A DNA stretch of 64,000 nucleotides from SW4 sp042466115 (GCF_042466115.1 NZ_JAXHBQ010000001.1:1364001-1428000); one strand, 5' to 3'. Counted from the first letter of the stretch, positions 14,906 through 23,762 are shown. Program-made: numbers and translations. The notes: generated from the letters alone by a model not told the origin.

Positions 14906-14949
14906 TGCTCCGTTAGGTTCTGGTCGCCACGTCAGGAAGCCGTTGTGAC
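14906..14949 (-). promoter_or_regulatory. SAM/SAH riboswitch controlling metK
   Basis: The minus strand reads GTCACAACGGCTTCCTG, then ACGTGGC, then a linker of about 15 bases, then AACGGAGCA. This matches the known SAM-SAH aptamer of Rhodobacterales (conserved GTCACAACGGCTTCCTG core, closing GTGAC-like stem, and a 3' pseudoknot strand containing GGAGCA). The GGAG of the 3' strand is also the metK ribosome binding site, 9 bases before the ATG, so ligand binding should block initiation. Recognition is from memory of the consensus and was not scored by a covariance model. Confidence 0.88.
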
Positions 14950-14967
14950 AACGAAATTTCTGCAATC

Positions 14968-14996
14968 GACCTAGGGCGCGCCCGTGCTTTCGTCAA
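14968..14996 (-). promoter_or_regulatory. Possible metK promoter overlapping the lnt stop codon
   Basis: On the minus strand TTGACG (14996-14991), a 17-base spacer and TAGGTC (14973-14968). The -35 is good and the -10 is weak. It would start transcription about 10 bases before the riboswitch aptamer, which fits. The lnt TAG stop lies within the -10. Confidence 0.4.
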
Positions 14997-16506
14997 TGGC
15001 GAAACGTTTGCGTGTGGCGATCCCCACCAAACTGGCGACAAGCAGCAACACACCCACCGGCCAATCGCCCCAACGGGCATAAGGCGTCATCGACAAGGCA
15101 TCTGGCAACGCCACGTCCAGCCAGCCGGTTTCGCCCAGCGCGATCTGTCCGGTGATCTGGCCGCGCGCGTCGATCATGGCCGAAACGCCTGTGTTGGCCG
15201 CGCGCACCATCGGCAGCCCCTGTTCAATCGCGCGCATCCGCGCCTGGGCTAGGTGCTGATACGGCCCGGCCCCCTGACCAAACCACGCGTCATTGGTGAT
15301 CAGCAGCAACAATCGCGGGCGCGGATCAGTCGCGTTCATTTCCTCGGCAAAGATACCCTCATAGCAGATCAGCGGGCGGGCCAAACCGATCCCCGGCAGA
15401 TCGACGGTCTGACCCGAAGCACCTGCGCTGAAACCACCACCTTCAGTAGCGGCCATGCCGTAGATGCCGAACCGCGACATAAGCTCGCCAAAGGGCACGT
15501 ATTCCCCGAACGGGACCAGATGCGCCTTGTCGTAAAGGCTGCGCACCACGCCCGCGCGGCCCAGCACAACCAGCGAATTGTAAAACGCGCCCGCCCCTTC
15601 GCGGCGTTGAATACCGATGACCGCAGTGGCGCCGCGCGCAAGGGCGGAAATATCCTCGAGCACGGGATCGGCATATTCCAGCAAATAGGGCACCGAGGTT
15701 TCCGGCCAGACTATCAGGTCCGGCACCGCGCCTTCGCCCGTCATCCTGACCGCGCGTTCCAGAAAGACCGGTGCCATGACCGGATCCCACTTTTCGTCTT
15801 GTGGCGCATTGGGCTGGATCAGGCGCACGATGGGCGCATCCGCGGCGACAGGGCCGACAGACGGGGCGGGAAGCAGATATGCAAATGCAACCAAAGCCAC
15901 AACCGCAAGCGGGTAAACCAACGTGCTGATCGCATCAGCGGCCCAGATAGATACACCGACCACCAGCAGCAGCGCCAGTGTCAGCCCATGCGGCCCGATG
16001 ATCGCCAGCAAAGGCGCCGCAGGGGTATCAAGCAGGGCCTGGGCAATATTGGCCCAGGGAAAACCGGTAAATATCGTGGCGCGCAGGTATTCAAATGTCG
16101 TGAGGGCCACGGCCAAGGCGATAACTCGGCGCAAACCAGTTCCATCCATCCGGCGAGCAAACCAAAACGCTGCGGCCCAGAACAACGCACCCCCACCCGC
16201 CATCAGGAACAGCGCAAATGGGGCCATCCAGCCGTGGCGCGCGACATCAACCAGGAAAGGTTCGACAATCCAACGCAACGCATGGGCAAAATAACCAAGG
16301 CCCAGCGCCCAGCCCAGCCATGCCGCCCCCCGCGCGGTGCGGGTGGACAAGAACAGGGCAAACGTCAGGCCAAGCGCTAAAACTAACGCGGCGGGGCGAT
16401 CATAAGGGGCCTGCCCCAAGGCCATGATCCCACCCAAGACCGCAAAGATCACGCCGCGCGCGGCCCAATGCAGCCCCGTTACGCGGCTGACAATCGGATC
16501 AGCCAT
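14971..16506 (-). CDS. lnt: Apolipoprotein N-acyltransferase
   Basis: 511 residues from the ATG at 16506, which overlaps the end of corC by 8 bases. Adds the third acyl chain to outer-membrane lipoproteins. The N-terminal half holds several membrane helices (about residues 15-200), followed by a nitrilase-like periplasmic domain. The catalytic triad is recognisable: Glu in LIVWPETSVPYLL, Lys in SLYDKAHLVPFGEYVPFGE, Cys in ARPLICYEGIF. A final hydrophobic helix precedes the C-terminus. Order phoH-ybeY-corC-lnt-metK is the common alphaproteobacterial arrangement. Confidence 0.96.
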   Translation of the reverse strand: MADPIVSRVTGLHWAARGVIFAVLGGIMALGQAPYDRPAALVLALGLTFALFLSTRTARGAAWLGWALGLGYFAHALRWIVEPFLVDVARHGWMAPFALFLMAGGGALFWAAAFWFARRMDGTGLRRVIALAVALTTFEYLRATIFTGFPWANIAQALLDTPAAPLLAIIGPHGLTLALLLVVGVSIWAADAISTLVYPLAVVALVAFAYLLPAPSVGPVAADAPIVRLIQPNAPQDEKWDPVMAPVFLERAVRMTGEGAVPDLIVWPETSVPYLLEYADPVLEDISALARGATAVIGIQRREGAGAFYNSLVVLGRAGVVRSLYDKAHLVPFGEYVPFGELMSRFGIYGMAATEGGGFSAGASGQTVDLPGIGLARPLICYEGIFAEEMNATDPRPRLLLLITNDAWFGQGAGPYQHLAQARMRAIEQGLPMVRAANTGVSAMIDARGQITGQIALGETGWLDVALPDALSMTPYARWGDWPVGVLLLVASLVGIATRKRFAIDESTGAP

Positions 16507-17389
16507 CAGCCGCGCTGGGAAGGCGCACACGCAAACGCTTGATGCGGCGGGGATCGGCCTCGATCACCTCGAACGCCGGTCCATCCGGATGTTCGATCAC
16601 CTCGCCGCGGGCGGGCACATGACCCGCCAGCATAAAGACCAACCCGCCAAGGGTGTCGATTTCTTCTTCGTCGATTTCATCGTGATCGGTCAGGGCCATG
16701 CCGATTTCGCCCTCGAAATCTTCCAGCGGGGTCTTGGCCTCGGCCAGATAGACACCGGGCTTTTCGCGCAGCCACAGCTCGTCCTCGTTCAGATCGTGTT
16801 CGTCCTCGATCTCGCCGACAACCTGTTCGATCAGATCCTCGATGGTCACAAGACCATCAGTGCCGCCATATTCATCAATGACCAAGGCCATGTGGATACG
16901 TTCCGCCTGCATCTTTTGCAGCAGCACGCCCAGGGGCATCGACGGCGGGACAAACAGCAAGGGGCGCACAAGCGCGCGCAGGTCAAACACTTTGGACTTG
17001 CCATTGAACCCGTGGGTCAGGGCGAAATCCTTGAGATTGGCAAAGCCGATCGGCGTGTCCAGCGTGCCGTCAAAGACAGGCAAGCGGGTCAACCCGCTTT
17101 CGCGAAATACCTGCACCAGATCCGTCTTGGAAATCGACGCGGGCACTGCCACAATATCGGCCTTGGGAATGGAAACATCCTCGACGCGCATCCGTCGCAG
17201 GTTCAACATACCGGGCACAGGCGTGCCGGGCCTGTCGGCCCGTGCGGTATCGCTGGCATCATCCCCTTCGGATTCGGCTGGGCTAAGCGCATCAATAATG
17301 CGGCTGAAAAAGCCGCGGTTACTTATCTCTGTCGGGTCGGTCTGCGCGCTTTGCGCTGCGCTAGAGGACCCCTCGGTCGTGTCGCCCAT
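16499..17389 (-). CDS. corC: CorC/TlyC family CBS-domain protein
   Basis: 296 residues. No membrane domain; instead a tandem CBS pair (about residues 80-195, with MLNLRRMRVEDVSIPKADIV and the typical hemolysin-family segments ESGLTRLPVFDGTLDTPIG and VIDEYGGTDGLVTIEDLIEQ) followed by the CorC_HlyC domain (to about 285). Family members are linked to magnesium/cobalt efflux or to the co-occurring lipoprotein acyltransferase step; the direct role is not settled. It overlaps lnt by 8 bases, showing translational coupling, and follows ybeY. Confidence 0.92.
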   Translation of the reverse strand: MGDTTEGSSSAAQSAQTDPTEISNRGFFSRIIDALSPAESEGDDASDTARADRPGTPVPGMLNLRRMRVEDVSIPKADIVAVPASISKTDLVQVFRESGLTRLPVFDGTLDTPIGFANLKDFALTHGFNGKSKVFDLRALVRPLLFVPPSMPLGVLLQKMQAERIHMALVIDEYGGTDGLVTIEDLIEQVVGEIEDEHDLNEDELWLREKPGVYLAEAKTPLEDFEGEIGMALTDHDEIDEEEIDTLGGLVFMLAGHVPARGEVIEHPDGPAFEVIEADPRRIKRLRVRLPSAADG

Positions 17390-17436
17390 CTTCTCCTACC
17401 AGTTATGCGGGCGCGTTTGCGGCCCAGCGTGATGCG

Positions 17437-17918
17437 TTACGTGATCCTATATGGGTCGGCAATGCCCAGTTTGCCAAGTATCTGTGTTTCCAAGCCCTCC
17501 ATGAGGGTGGCATCCGCGTCACGTTCGTGGTCATAGCCCAGCAAATGCAGGGTTCCGTGCACGATCAGATGGGTGCAATGGGCGGCCATGGTGCGGCCGG
17601 CCTCGGCGGCTTCGCGCTGACAGGTCTCGAATGCGATGGCAATATCGCCCAGTTCAGGGTCTCGCGGCGGGCGGGGCTGGCCACCATCGCGGTCTGCCCC
17701 GCGTTCCTCGGAAGGCCATGACAGGACGTTGGTCGGCACCGGCTTGCCGCGAAAATCGGCGTTCAGATCAGCGATGCGGGTATCATTGCACCCCATAAGG
17801 CTGACGTCGCAGGCGTCTGGCACACCAAGTTCGGCAAACGTGGCACCGACAGCGGTTTCAGCCAGCCCTTCAAGGCCCGCCGCCTGCCATCGCTTGTCCT
17901 CGATAATGACGTCAACGC

Positions 17919-17922
<4 letters not shown>
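17437..17922 (-). CDS. ybeY: Endoribonuclease YbeY
   Basis: 161 residues. A zinc-dependent single-strand endoribonuclease needed for 16S rRNA 3' maturation and ribosome quality control. The metal site is in HLIVHGTLHLLGYDHERDAD (HGxLHLxGYDH, three His). DIAIAFETCQREA and the N-terminal TRIADLNADFRGKPVPTNVL also match. The start codon overlaps the phoH stop by 4 bases. Confidence 0.96.
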
Positions 17923-18929
<1,007 letters not shown>

Positions 18930-19021
18930 TCAATTCTCCTTGGATCAGGTGCCTGATTTATCGTGGCAAGATGCGCAGGCGGGTGCAAGCGCCCATCTAA
19001 AAATGTCACACAATTGAAACG

Positions 19022-19057
19022 AAAAAGGGCCGCAGCATCCGCCGCGGCCCCTTTTTT
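19022..19057 (-). terminator. Strong, nearly symmetric terminator between the lipoprotein gene and phoH
   Basis: Plus strand AAAAAGGGCCGC, an 11-base loop, then GCGGCCCCTTTTTT. Because A and T runs flank both sides it can terminate in both directions. It lies directly after the 19076 stop on the minus strand. Confidence 0.88.
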
Positions 19058-19075
19058 CGTCTTTGCGTAAACGCA

Positions 19076-19513
19076 TCAGTGGTGCTGTGTCCCGACGGGG
19101 TGAACCGTTTGATACTGACCCGAATAGGGCTGCACGGGCACTGTTTGCACCTGCACCGGGACCGGCTCGCCCGGAACACGATCGGGGATACCCGGCGTGC
19201 CACTCTGGTAGGGGCCATAGACCACACCAGGTTCACCAATACAGACCGGCAGGCCCGAAACCGGATCAAGGCGGTTGCTTGCGCGGCCTTCAATCCCGTC
19301 ATCAATGATCCAGGCCTGGCAGCCGTCCGGTGTCACCGCGATCCCGGCGTTATCGTCAAAGTTGCCACCCGCGTCACGACCCAAATCACCCGCAACAGCG
19401 ATGTAATCGTTGGGGCCTTGAAAACCGCGTGTGCCTTCGAAACCTTCGGAAGTAACACAGGCTGAAAGGCCGAGTGCCGCAACGCCAAATGCTGTTATTT
19501 TCAATGTTGTCAT
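19076..19513 (-). CDS. Hypothetical lipoprotein with C-terminal Pro/Val/Gln-rich tail
   Basis: 145 residues from the ATG at 19513, two bases after the OmpA-like gene stop and with AGGTGG about 7 bases upstream. A lipobox ALGLSAC ends near residue 19, so the protein should be lipidated. A segment VTPDGCQAWIIDDGIEGRAS followed by NRLDPVSGLPVCIGE closely parallels DPDGCMHWMADGGIEQYQV and NRLDPETGRPVCMK in the upstream OmpA-like protein, so the two share a short domain. The C-terminal third is rich in Pro, Val and Gln. Probably an envelope protein acting with its neighbour; function unknown. Confidence 0.75.
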   Translation of the reverse strand: MTTLKITAFGVAALGLSACVTSEGFEGTRGFQGPNDYIAVAGDLGRDAGGNFDDNAGIAVTPDGCQAWIIDDGIEGRASNRLDPVSGLPVCIGEPGVVYGPYQSGTPGIPDRVPGEPVPVQVQTVPVQPYSGQYQTVHPVGTQHH

Positions 19514-19515
19514 GA

Positions 19516-20079
19516 TTACCACCTGTAGCAGATTACTTCGACGCGACGATTTTGCGCCATACCGGCAGCAGTGCCGTTCGTGGCAATCGGGCGTGTTTCA
19601 CCGAAACCCATTTCGCGTTCGATCAGGGCACCGACACTACGGCCCACGTCAGCCACGGCGCGTGCGCGATGCTCGGACAGGGTTTGGTTGTAGCCAAGCG
19701 ATGCACGGCTGTCAGTGTGGCCATAGACGGCATAGCCGCCAACGCCAGCTTGCGTGAACACTTCTTGAAGACGGGCGCGGCCCGCTTGCGTCAACTGGGC
19801 GCTGTCGGTGTGGAACATGGTGTCGGTATTGCCGATAAAGCAACTGTTCACCTTCATGCAAACCGGACGACCCGTTTCCGGATCAAGGCGGTTTACCTGA
19901 TACTGTTCGATGCCACCATCGGCCATCCAGTGCATGCAGCCATCCGGATCAACCCAGATGCCCCACTGAATGCGGCCCGATTGTTCGCCGCGCGCCTGCG
20001 CGGACAATGCGGGTGACAAGACACCCAAGACAGCTATGGCCGCAAGGCCCAGCCTGAGATATTTCATTAGATTTGGCAT
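19516..20079 (-). CDS. OmpA family envelope protein
   Basis: 187 residues with a signal peptide (to about residue 29, ending ALSAQA). A short domain with DPDGCMHWMADGGIEQY and NRLDPETGRPVCMK (about 45-78) is shared with the downstream lipoprotein. The C-terminal peptidoglycan-binding OmpA domain (about 85-187) has FHTDSAQLTQAGRARLQEVF, YAVYGHTDSRASLGYNQTLS and the closing NRRVEVICYRW. It likely anchors the outer membrane or its partner to the cell wall. The start at 20079 is preceded by GGGGGA at 7 bases. Confidence 0.88.
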   Translation of the reverse strand: MPNLMKYLRLGLAAIAVLGVLSPALSAQARGEQSGRIQWGIWVDPDGCMHWMADGGIEQYQVNRLDPETGRPVCMKVNSCFIGNTDTMFHTDSAQLTQAGRARLQEVFTQAGVGGYAVYGHTDSRASLGYNQTLSEHRARAVADVGRSVGALIEREMGFGETRPIATNGTAAGMAQNRRVEVICYRW

Positions 20080-20477
20080 TCCAGATCCCCCATGGTCGCC
20101 ATTGAAAGCGCCTTCACTGTGTCAGGGTTGCCTCCAGCCGGCATGATGTTGCCCGATTTTGTTTTCATTTTTGGCACAACCCCTTCTTAAAACGTCCCAC
20201 GCGTTTGCCTGTTACGGCACCCGCGCACGACCTACTCCATACAGGGGCAATGGTTAGCAATTTTCAGTCGAATTGAAAGGACTAATCACCACATATTGTG
20301 TCTTAAACCGCAACAATCGCGATATTCACACCGTATTGTCCTGTGGACAACCCAGATAACGCCACAATCCGAAAGGGTTGCGCACCAAAGTTAACGCAAG
20401 GTGAGCCTAGACGGACAATTCGCCGCGCAAGGAATTTGTCACTGAATCGACGATTCTCACTTTGCGAACCTGGCCAA
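20080..20477. other. 398-base intergenic region between the OmpA-like gene and miaB
   Basis: No gene is seen. The part next to the OmpA-like gene should hold its promoter, but no convincing -35/-10 pair stands out. The middle (about 20140-20360) is more AT-rich than its surroundings. An imperfect palindrome with two GANTC sites lies at 20444-20456. No terminator with a clear T-run was found after miaB. Confidence 0.5.
20444..20456. promoter_or_regulatory. Palindrome carrying two CcrM-type GANTC sites
   Basis: GAATCGACGATTC: two GANTC motifs, the target of the alphaproteobacterial cell-cycle methylase CcrM, arranged as an inverted pair 3 bases apart. gcrA in the same window shows the organism has the GcrA part of this system. 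A regulatory role here is an inference. Confidence 0.25.
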
Positions 20478-21716
20478 TCAACTGGGCGGAACCACGGCGT
20501 GGACGGCATGAAGATATTCAGATTTTCCAATCAGCTGGCCTTCAAGGCGACCCTTCTTTTCAAACAAGACCGATACCTCGCGCCCGACCATGGAATCCTG
20601 CGCCGCGCGCTGTTGTTCGGTCAAAAGCGCCTGAAGTCGGTGCAGGCGTTCGGTCGCCAGCCCGTCATCAATCTGCGCTTTTTCGGCAGCGGGCGTCCCC
20701 GGACGGGTCGAGTATTTGAACGAATAGGCCTGCCCGTAATTCACGGTGCGGACCAGTTCCATCGTGTCTTCAAAATCCTGATAGGTCTCGCCGGGAAAGC
20801 CGACGATAAAATCACCCGAGAGCAACAGGTCGGGGCGCGCCGCGCGGATGCGAGCAATCAGCTCGACGTATTGCGCGGCCGTATGCTTGCGATTCATCGC
20901 CTTCAGAATGCGATCACTTCCCGACTGCACGGGAAGGTGCAGATAGGGCATCAGTTTGTCACAACTTGCATGGGCGTCGATCAGCGCCTGATCCATGTCG
21001 TTGGGGTGGGACGTCGTGAAACGGATACGCGCCAACCCGTCGATCTTGTCCAGTTCCCAGATCAGGCCGGCAAGGCCGTCGTCGTGCCCGTGATAGGCGT
21101 TCACATTCTGCCCCAGCAAGGTGATTTCACGCACACCAGCGGCCACCAGATCGCGGGCCTCTTGCACGATACGATCGGCAGGGCGGCTGACCTCGGCACC
21201 GCGCGTATAGGGAACCACGCAAAAGGCACAGAACTTGTCGCAGCCTTCCTGCACCGTCAAAAAAGCGGTTGGGCCGCGGGCCGCTTTGGGGCGCGATTGC
21301 AGCGCGGTGAATTTGTCCTCCTCGGGGAAATCCGTATCAAGCGCCGTTTCCCCCCGCGCCACAGCCTGTTCCATCGCAGGCAGGCGGTGATAGCTTTGCG
21401 GCCCCACGACCAGATCAACCATCGGCTGGCGGCGCATGATTTCCGCGCCTTCGGCCTGTGCGACACATCCGGCCACACCGATCTTCAAGTCAGGCTTGGC
21501 GTCATGCAGCCCCTTAAAGCGGCCCAGTTCGGAATAGATTTTTTCGGCAGCCTTTTCGCGGATGTGGCAGGTATTGAGCAGGATCATATCCGCGTCATCG
21601 GCCGACTGCGTCTGCACATACCCGTTCCCGCCCAATGCCTCGGCCATACGCTCGCTGTCATAGACGTTCATTTGGCAGCCGTATGTTTTGATAAACAGCT
21701 TTTTAGGGTCGGACAT
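20478..21716 (-). CDS. miaB: tRNA-2-methylthio-N6-dimethylallyladenosine synthase
   Basis: 412 residues from the ATG at 21716. A radical-SAM methylthiotransferase that modifies A37 of tRNA. The N-terminal MTTase domain has KTYGCQMNVYDSERM, LNTCHIREKAAEKI and GVAGCVAQAEG with the three cluster cysteines. The radical SAM CxxxCxxC is in QEGCDKFCAFCVVPYTRGAE. The C-terminal TRAM domain starts near residue 350 with GREVSVLFEKKG. The last line of the protein is a little short but complete. Confidence 0.96.
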   Translation of the reverse strand: MSDPKKLFIKTYGCQMNVYDSERMAEALGGNGYVQTQSADDADMILLNTCHIREKAAEKIYSELGRFKGLHDAKPDLKIGVAGCVAQAEGAEIMRRQPMVDLVVGPQSYHRLPAMEQAVARGETALDTDFPEEDKFTALQSRPKAARGPTAFLTVQEGCDKFCAFCVVPYTRGAEVSRPADRIVQEARDLVAAGVREITLLGQNVNAYHGHDDGLAGLIWELDKIDGLARIRFTTSHPNDMDQALIDAHASCDKLMPYLHLPVQSGSDRILKAMNRKHTAAQYVELIARIRAARPDLLLSGDFIVGFPGETYQDFEDTMELVRTVNYGQAYSFKYSTRPGTPAAEKAQIDDGLATERLHRLQALLTEQQRAAQDSMVGREVSVLFEKKGRLEGQLIGKSEYLHAVHAVVPPS

Positions 21717-21835
21717 GGTAACGGGTCTCTGATAAGGCTGGCAGGATTGGCGGGTTCCTACAGGCAGCGGCGATTGCTTGCAATGCGGGCCGATATGACA
21801 GACCTTGACCAAAAGACGCGGAAACAGACAAACCG

Positions 21836-22702
21836 ATGCAGTTCGACAGCGTAGATGCCTTTTTCAATGCCGGTCAGGCCCTTGTGGCCAAAGGCCCCGT
21901 TGCGTTGATCCTGATCGAAGACAGCACCGAAGTCGATTCAACCCTGCGCCACCATATGGACGCGGGTTTCAAATCGGTGATCGCTTTTGCAAGTAACGAT
22001 ATCATCATCGCCAAGGACCTGCGCGACCAGGTGCACCGCGTGACCTTTGATCCCCTATCGGACGCGGCCCTTGAAACGGTCGTGAATGGTACGATCCGCA
22101 TCGCGGGCGCAAACGTCTGGATTTTCTACTGCTACAACGCCGAATACCTGTTCCACCCGTTTTGCGAAAACCGCACCGTGGGTGAAATGATCGCCTTTAA
22201 CGTCGAGGAACGGCGCGACACGATCCTGACCTATGTCGTTGATCTGTATGCGGGCGATCTGGGGCAGCACCCGTCGGCCGTGTCGCTCGAGGATGCGCAT
22301 CTGGATAAATCCGGCTACTATGCCCTTGCCCGCAAGGACCGCTGGAACCACGATCTGGAACGCCAGCTTGATTTCTTTGGCGGGCTGCGCTGGCGGTTCG
22401 AGGAACATATCCCCGTCCCGCGCCGCAAGATCGACCGTGTGGCACTGTTCAAGGTGAAACAGGGCCTTAAAATCAACGCCGACCACATGTTCAACGACCC
22501 CGAATACAACACCTATGCCTGCCCGTGGCACCATAACCTGACAGCCGCCATTTGTTCGTTCCGCACCGCCAAGGCGCTGAAACGCAATCCGGGAAGCACC
22601 TTTGATATTGAAACCTTTCGCTGGCACAATTCGACACAGTTCAAATGGCATTCGCAGCAACTGCTTGATCTGGGGCTGATGGAACCGGGCCAGTGGTTTT
22701 AG
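21836..22702 (+). CDS. Uncharacterised protein, possibly glycosyltransferase-fold
   Basis: 288 residues, no signal peptide or membrane helix. I do not recognise a family with confidence. The N-terminus (ALILIEDSTEVDSTLRHHMD, then GFKSVIAFASNDIII) resembles the first strands of GT-A glycosyltransferases that begin with a position/peril style segment. The middle has a His/Phe/Cys-rich part (NVWIFYCYNAEYLFHPFCEN) and the C-terminal half is rich in Trp, His and Phe (YACPWHHNLTAAICSF, ETFRWHNSTQFKWHSQ). Clearly coding, with neighbours miaB (divergent) and the REP-RAYT cassette directly after the stop. Its ATG lies 119 bases from the miaB start. Confidence 0.6.
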   Translation: MQFDSVDAFFNAGQALVAKGPVALILIEDSTEVDSTLRHHMDAGFKSVIAFASNDIIIAKDLRDQVHRVTFDPLSDAALETVVNGTIRIAGANVWIFYCYNAEYLFHPFCENRTVGEMIAFNVEERRDTILTYVVDLYAGDLGQHPSAVSLEDAHLDKSGYYALARKDRWNHDLERQLDFFGGLRWRFEEHIPVPRRKIDRVALFKVKQGLKINADHMFNDPEYNTYACPWHHNLTAAICSFRTAKALKRNPGSTFDIETFRWHNSTQFKWHSQQLLDLGLMEPGQWF

Positions 22703-22703
22703 G

Positions 22704-22729
22704 GTAACGTGGGTCAAGACCCACCTTAC
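22704..22729. repeat. REP palindrome, left copy
   Basis: GTAACGTGGGTC, AA, GACCCACCTTAC: 12-base arms with one C-C mismatch and a 2-base loop. Nearly identical to the copy at 23265-23290. The TAA stop of the RAYT gene (minus strand, 22728-22726) lies inside it, and it starts just after the stop of the 21836 gene. Confidence 0.85.
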
Positions 22730-23217
22730 GCCAGCAAAGCGTGCCGCCCTGTCACCCCGTCCCGATGCACCGAACTGAACGGCCAATCCTGCGGGCGTGC
22801 AACCAGACCTGCCGTCACAGGTGCTGCATGGATCATGCGACGGTGACGCGCCAGATCGGCGGCGTCGCGGATCATGTGTTCCCAGAACCTGCGCTGCCAG
22901 ATCCCCTTTTCGCCCCGCGCCGCATAGCTAGCAGGCAGATTTGCGGCGGGCGGGACATGGCGCGAGAACGCAGATTTCAACAACCGCCAGCGTTTCGAGA
23001 AGTCCGCATCATCAGCAGGCATGACCCAGATCATATGCACCAGATCAGGCAGGACCGCCGCCGCGTCGATCTGAAACGGCCAGCGTTTGCGGGTCAGGGC
23101 GACAGCGTTGCGCAGCAATCCCACCTCGCGCAACAGCAGGTCCGATCTGCGATCAAGCAGGCGTGCGGTGAAAAAATAGGTCGCACCGGGGACGTAAAGG
23201 CGGCGATAGTGGCTCAT
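22726..23217 (-). CDS. REP-associated tyrosine transposase (RAYT), probably degenerate
   Basis: 163 residues of the Y1/HUH transposase superfamily in the single-copy RAYT branch: N-terminal HYRRLYVPGATYFFTARLLD, middle DFSKRWRLLKSAFSRHV, GIWQRRFWEHMIRDAADLAR, then PVTAGLVARPQDWPFSSVHR at the end. Two expected active-site features look lost: the HUH pair, usually PDHLHxIW, reads PDLVHMIW (L59 replaces the first His), and the usual Y-I-H-x-N-P-V reads MIHAAPV, removing the conserved Tyr. REP palindromes flank the gene, as in typical REP-RAYT cassettes. Likely domesticated or inactive. Confidence 0.88.
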   Translation of the reverse strand: MSHYRRLYVPGATYFFTARLLDRRSDLLLREVGLLRNAVALTRKRWPFQIDAAAVLPDLVHMIWVMPADDADFSKRWRLLKSAFSRHVPPAANLPASYAARGEKGIWQRRFWEHMIRDAADLARHRRMIHAAPVTAGLVARPQDWPFSSVHRDGVTGRHALLA

Positions 23218-23264
23218 CCCGCGAGGGTGGCGCGGGATTGGTAAATATCGGGTTAAGACGTGAC

Positions 23265-23290
23265 GTAAGGTGGGTCTTGACCCACCTTAC
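23265..23290. repeat. REP palindrome, right copy (perfect)
   Basis: GTAAGGTGGGTC, TT, GACCCACCTTAC: a perfect 12-base inverted repeat with a 2-base loop. The TAA stop codon of the irr gene (minus strand, 23289-23287) is supplied by this repeat. Confidence 0.9.
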
Positions 23291-23703
23291 CCCCGCCGCA
23301 GCCGGATCACGACATCCACGGATGCGATCTCGGCCCCGTCGGGCGCTTGCGGCAGGCGGCTGATTTCAAGCTGGTCCGCAGGCGCATCCGACAGCTCTGC
23401 GGTGTCTTCCCAATAAAAATGCGGATGGTCCGTCATGTTGGTATCGAAATAGCTTTTCGCGCCGTCCACGGTGATTTCACGCAACAGACCGGCATCACAA
23501 AAAGCCCGCAAGGTGTTGTAAACAGTGGCCAATGACACGCTTTCGGCCCCGGCACCGGCAGCATCAAACAGGCTTTCGGCGGTTACGTGCCGGTCCTGGC
23601 CATCCCCGACCAGCAATGTCGCAAGCGCCACCCGCTGACGGGTCGGGCGCAGGCCTGCCTGTGTCAGCCACCGCGTTCCGCGTTCGATTGTTTGCTGTGT
23701 CAT
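23287..23703 (-). CDS. irr: Fur-family iron response regulator (Irr)
   Basis: 138 residues from the ATG at 23703, with AGGG about 5 bases upstream. Fur-family winged helix in the N-terminal half (AGLRPTRQRVALATLLVGD, SLATVYNTLRAFCDAGLLRE), followed by DGAKSYFDTNMTDHPHFYWE, a His-rich segment typical of Irr proteins. Irr regulates iron and heme genes in Rhizobiales and Rhodobacterales and is degraded or released by heme. Position upstream of and divergent from fabA is the common Rhodobacteraceae arrangement. Its stop codon lies inside the REP copy. Confidence 0.88.
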   Translation of the reverse strand: MTQQTIERGTRWLTQAGLRPTRQRVALATLLVGDGQDRHVTAESLFDAAGAGAESVSLATVYNTLRAFCDAGLLREITVDGAKSYFDTNMTDHPHFYWEDTAELSDAPADQLEISRLPQAPDGAEIASVDVVIRLRRG

Positions 23704-23730
23704 GTGCACCCTGCGTTCCTGTCGCCCCAC

Positions 23731-23762
23731 AATATGGGCGAAAACCTGACAATTTCAATTGT
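23731..23762 (-). promoter_or_regulatory. Putative irr promoter with overlapping palindromic operator
   Basis: Minus strand TTGAAA (23758-23753), 16-base spacer, CATATT (23736-23731), with an expected start about 20 bases before the irr ATG. The -35 lies within the 6-base-arm palindrome ACAATT-TC-AATTGT (23749-23762). The palindrome could be an operator, for example for Irr itself, but no match to a known iron-responsive box was verified. Confidence 0.45.

Noticed and set aside
20343..21854. 503-codon plus-strand open frame opposite miaB
   Set aside because: Antisense to miaB, whose cysteine motifs are intact.
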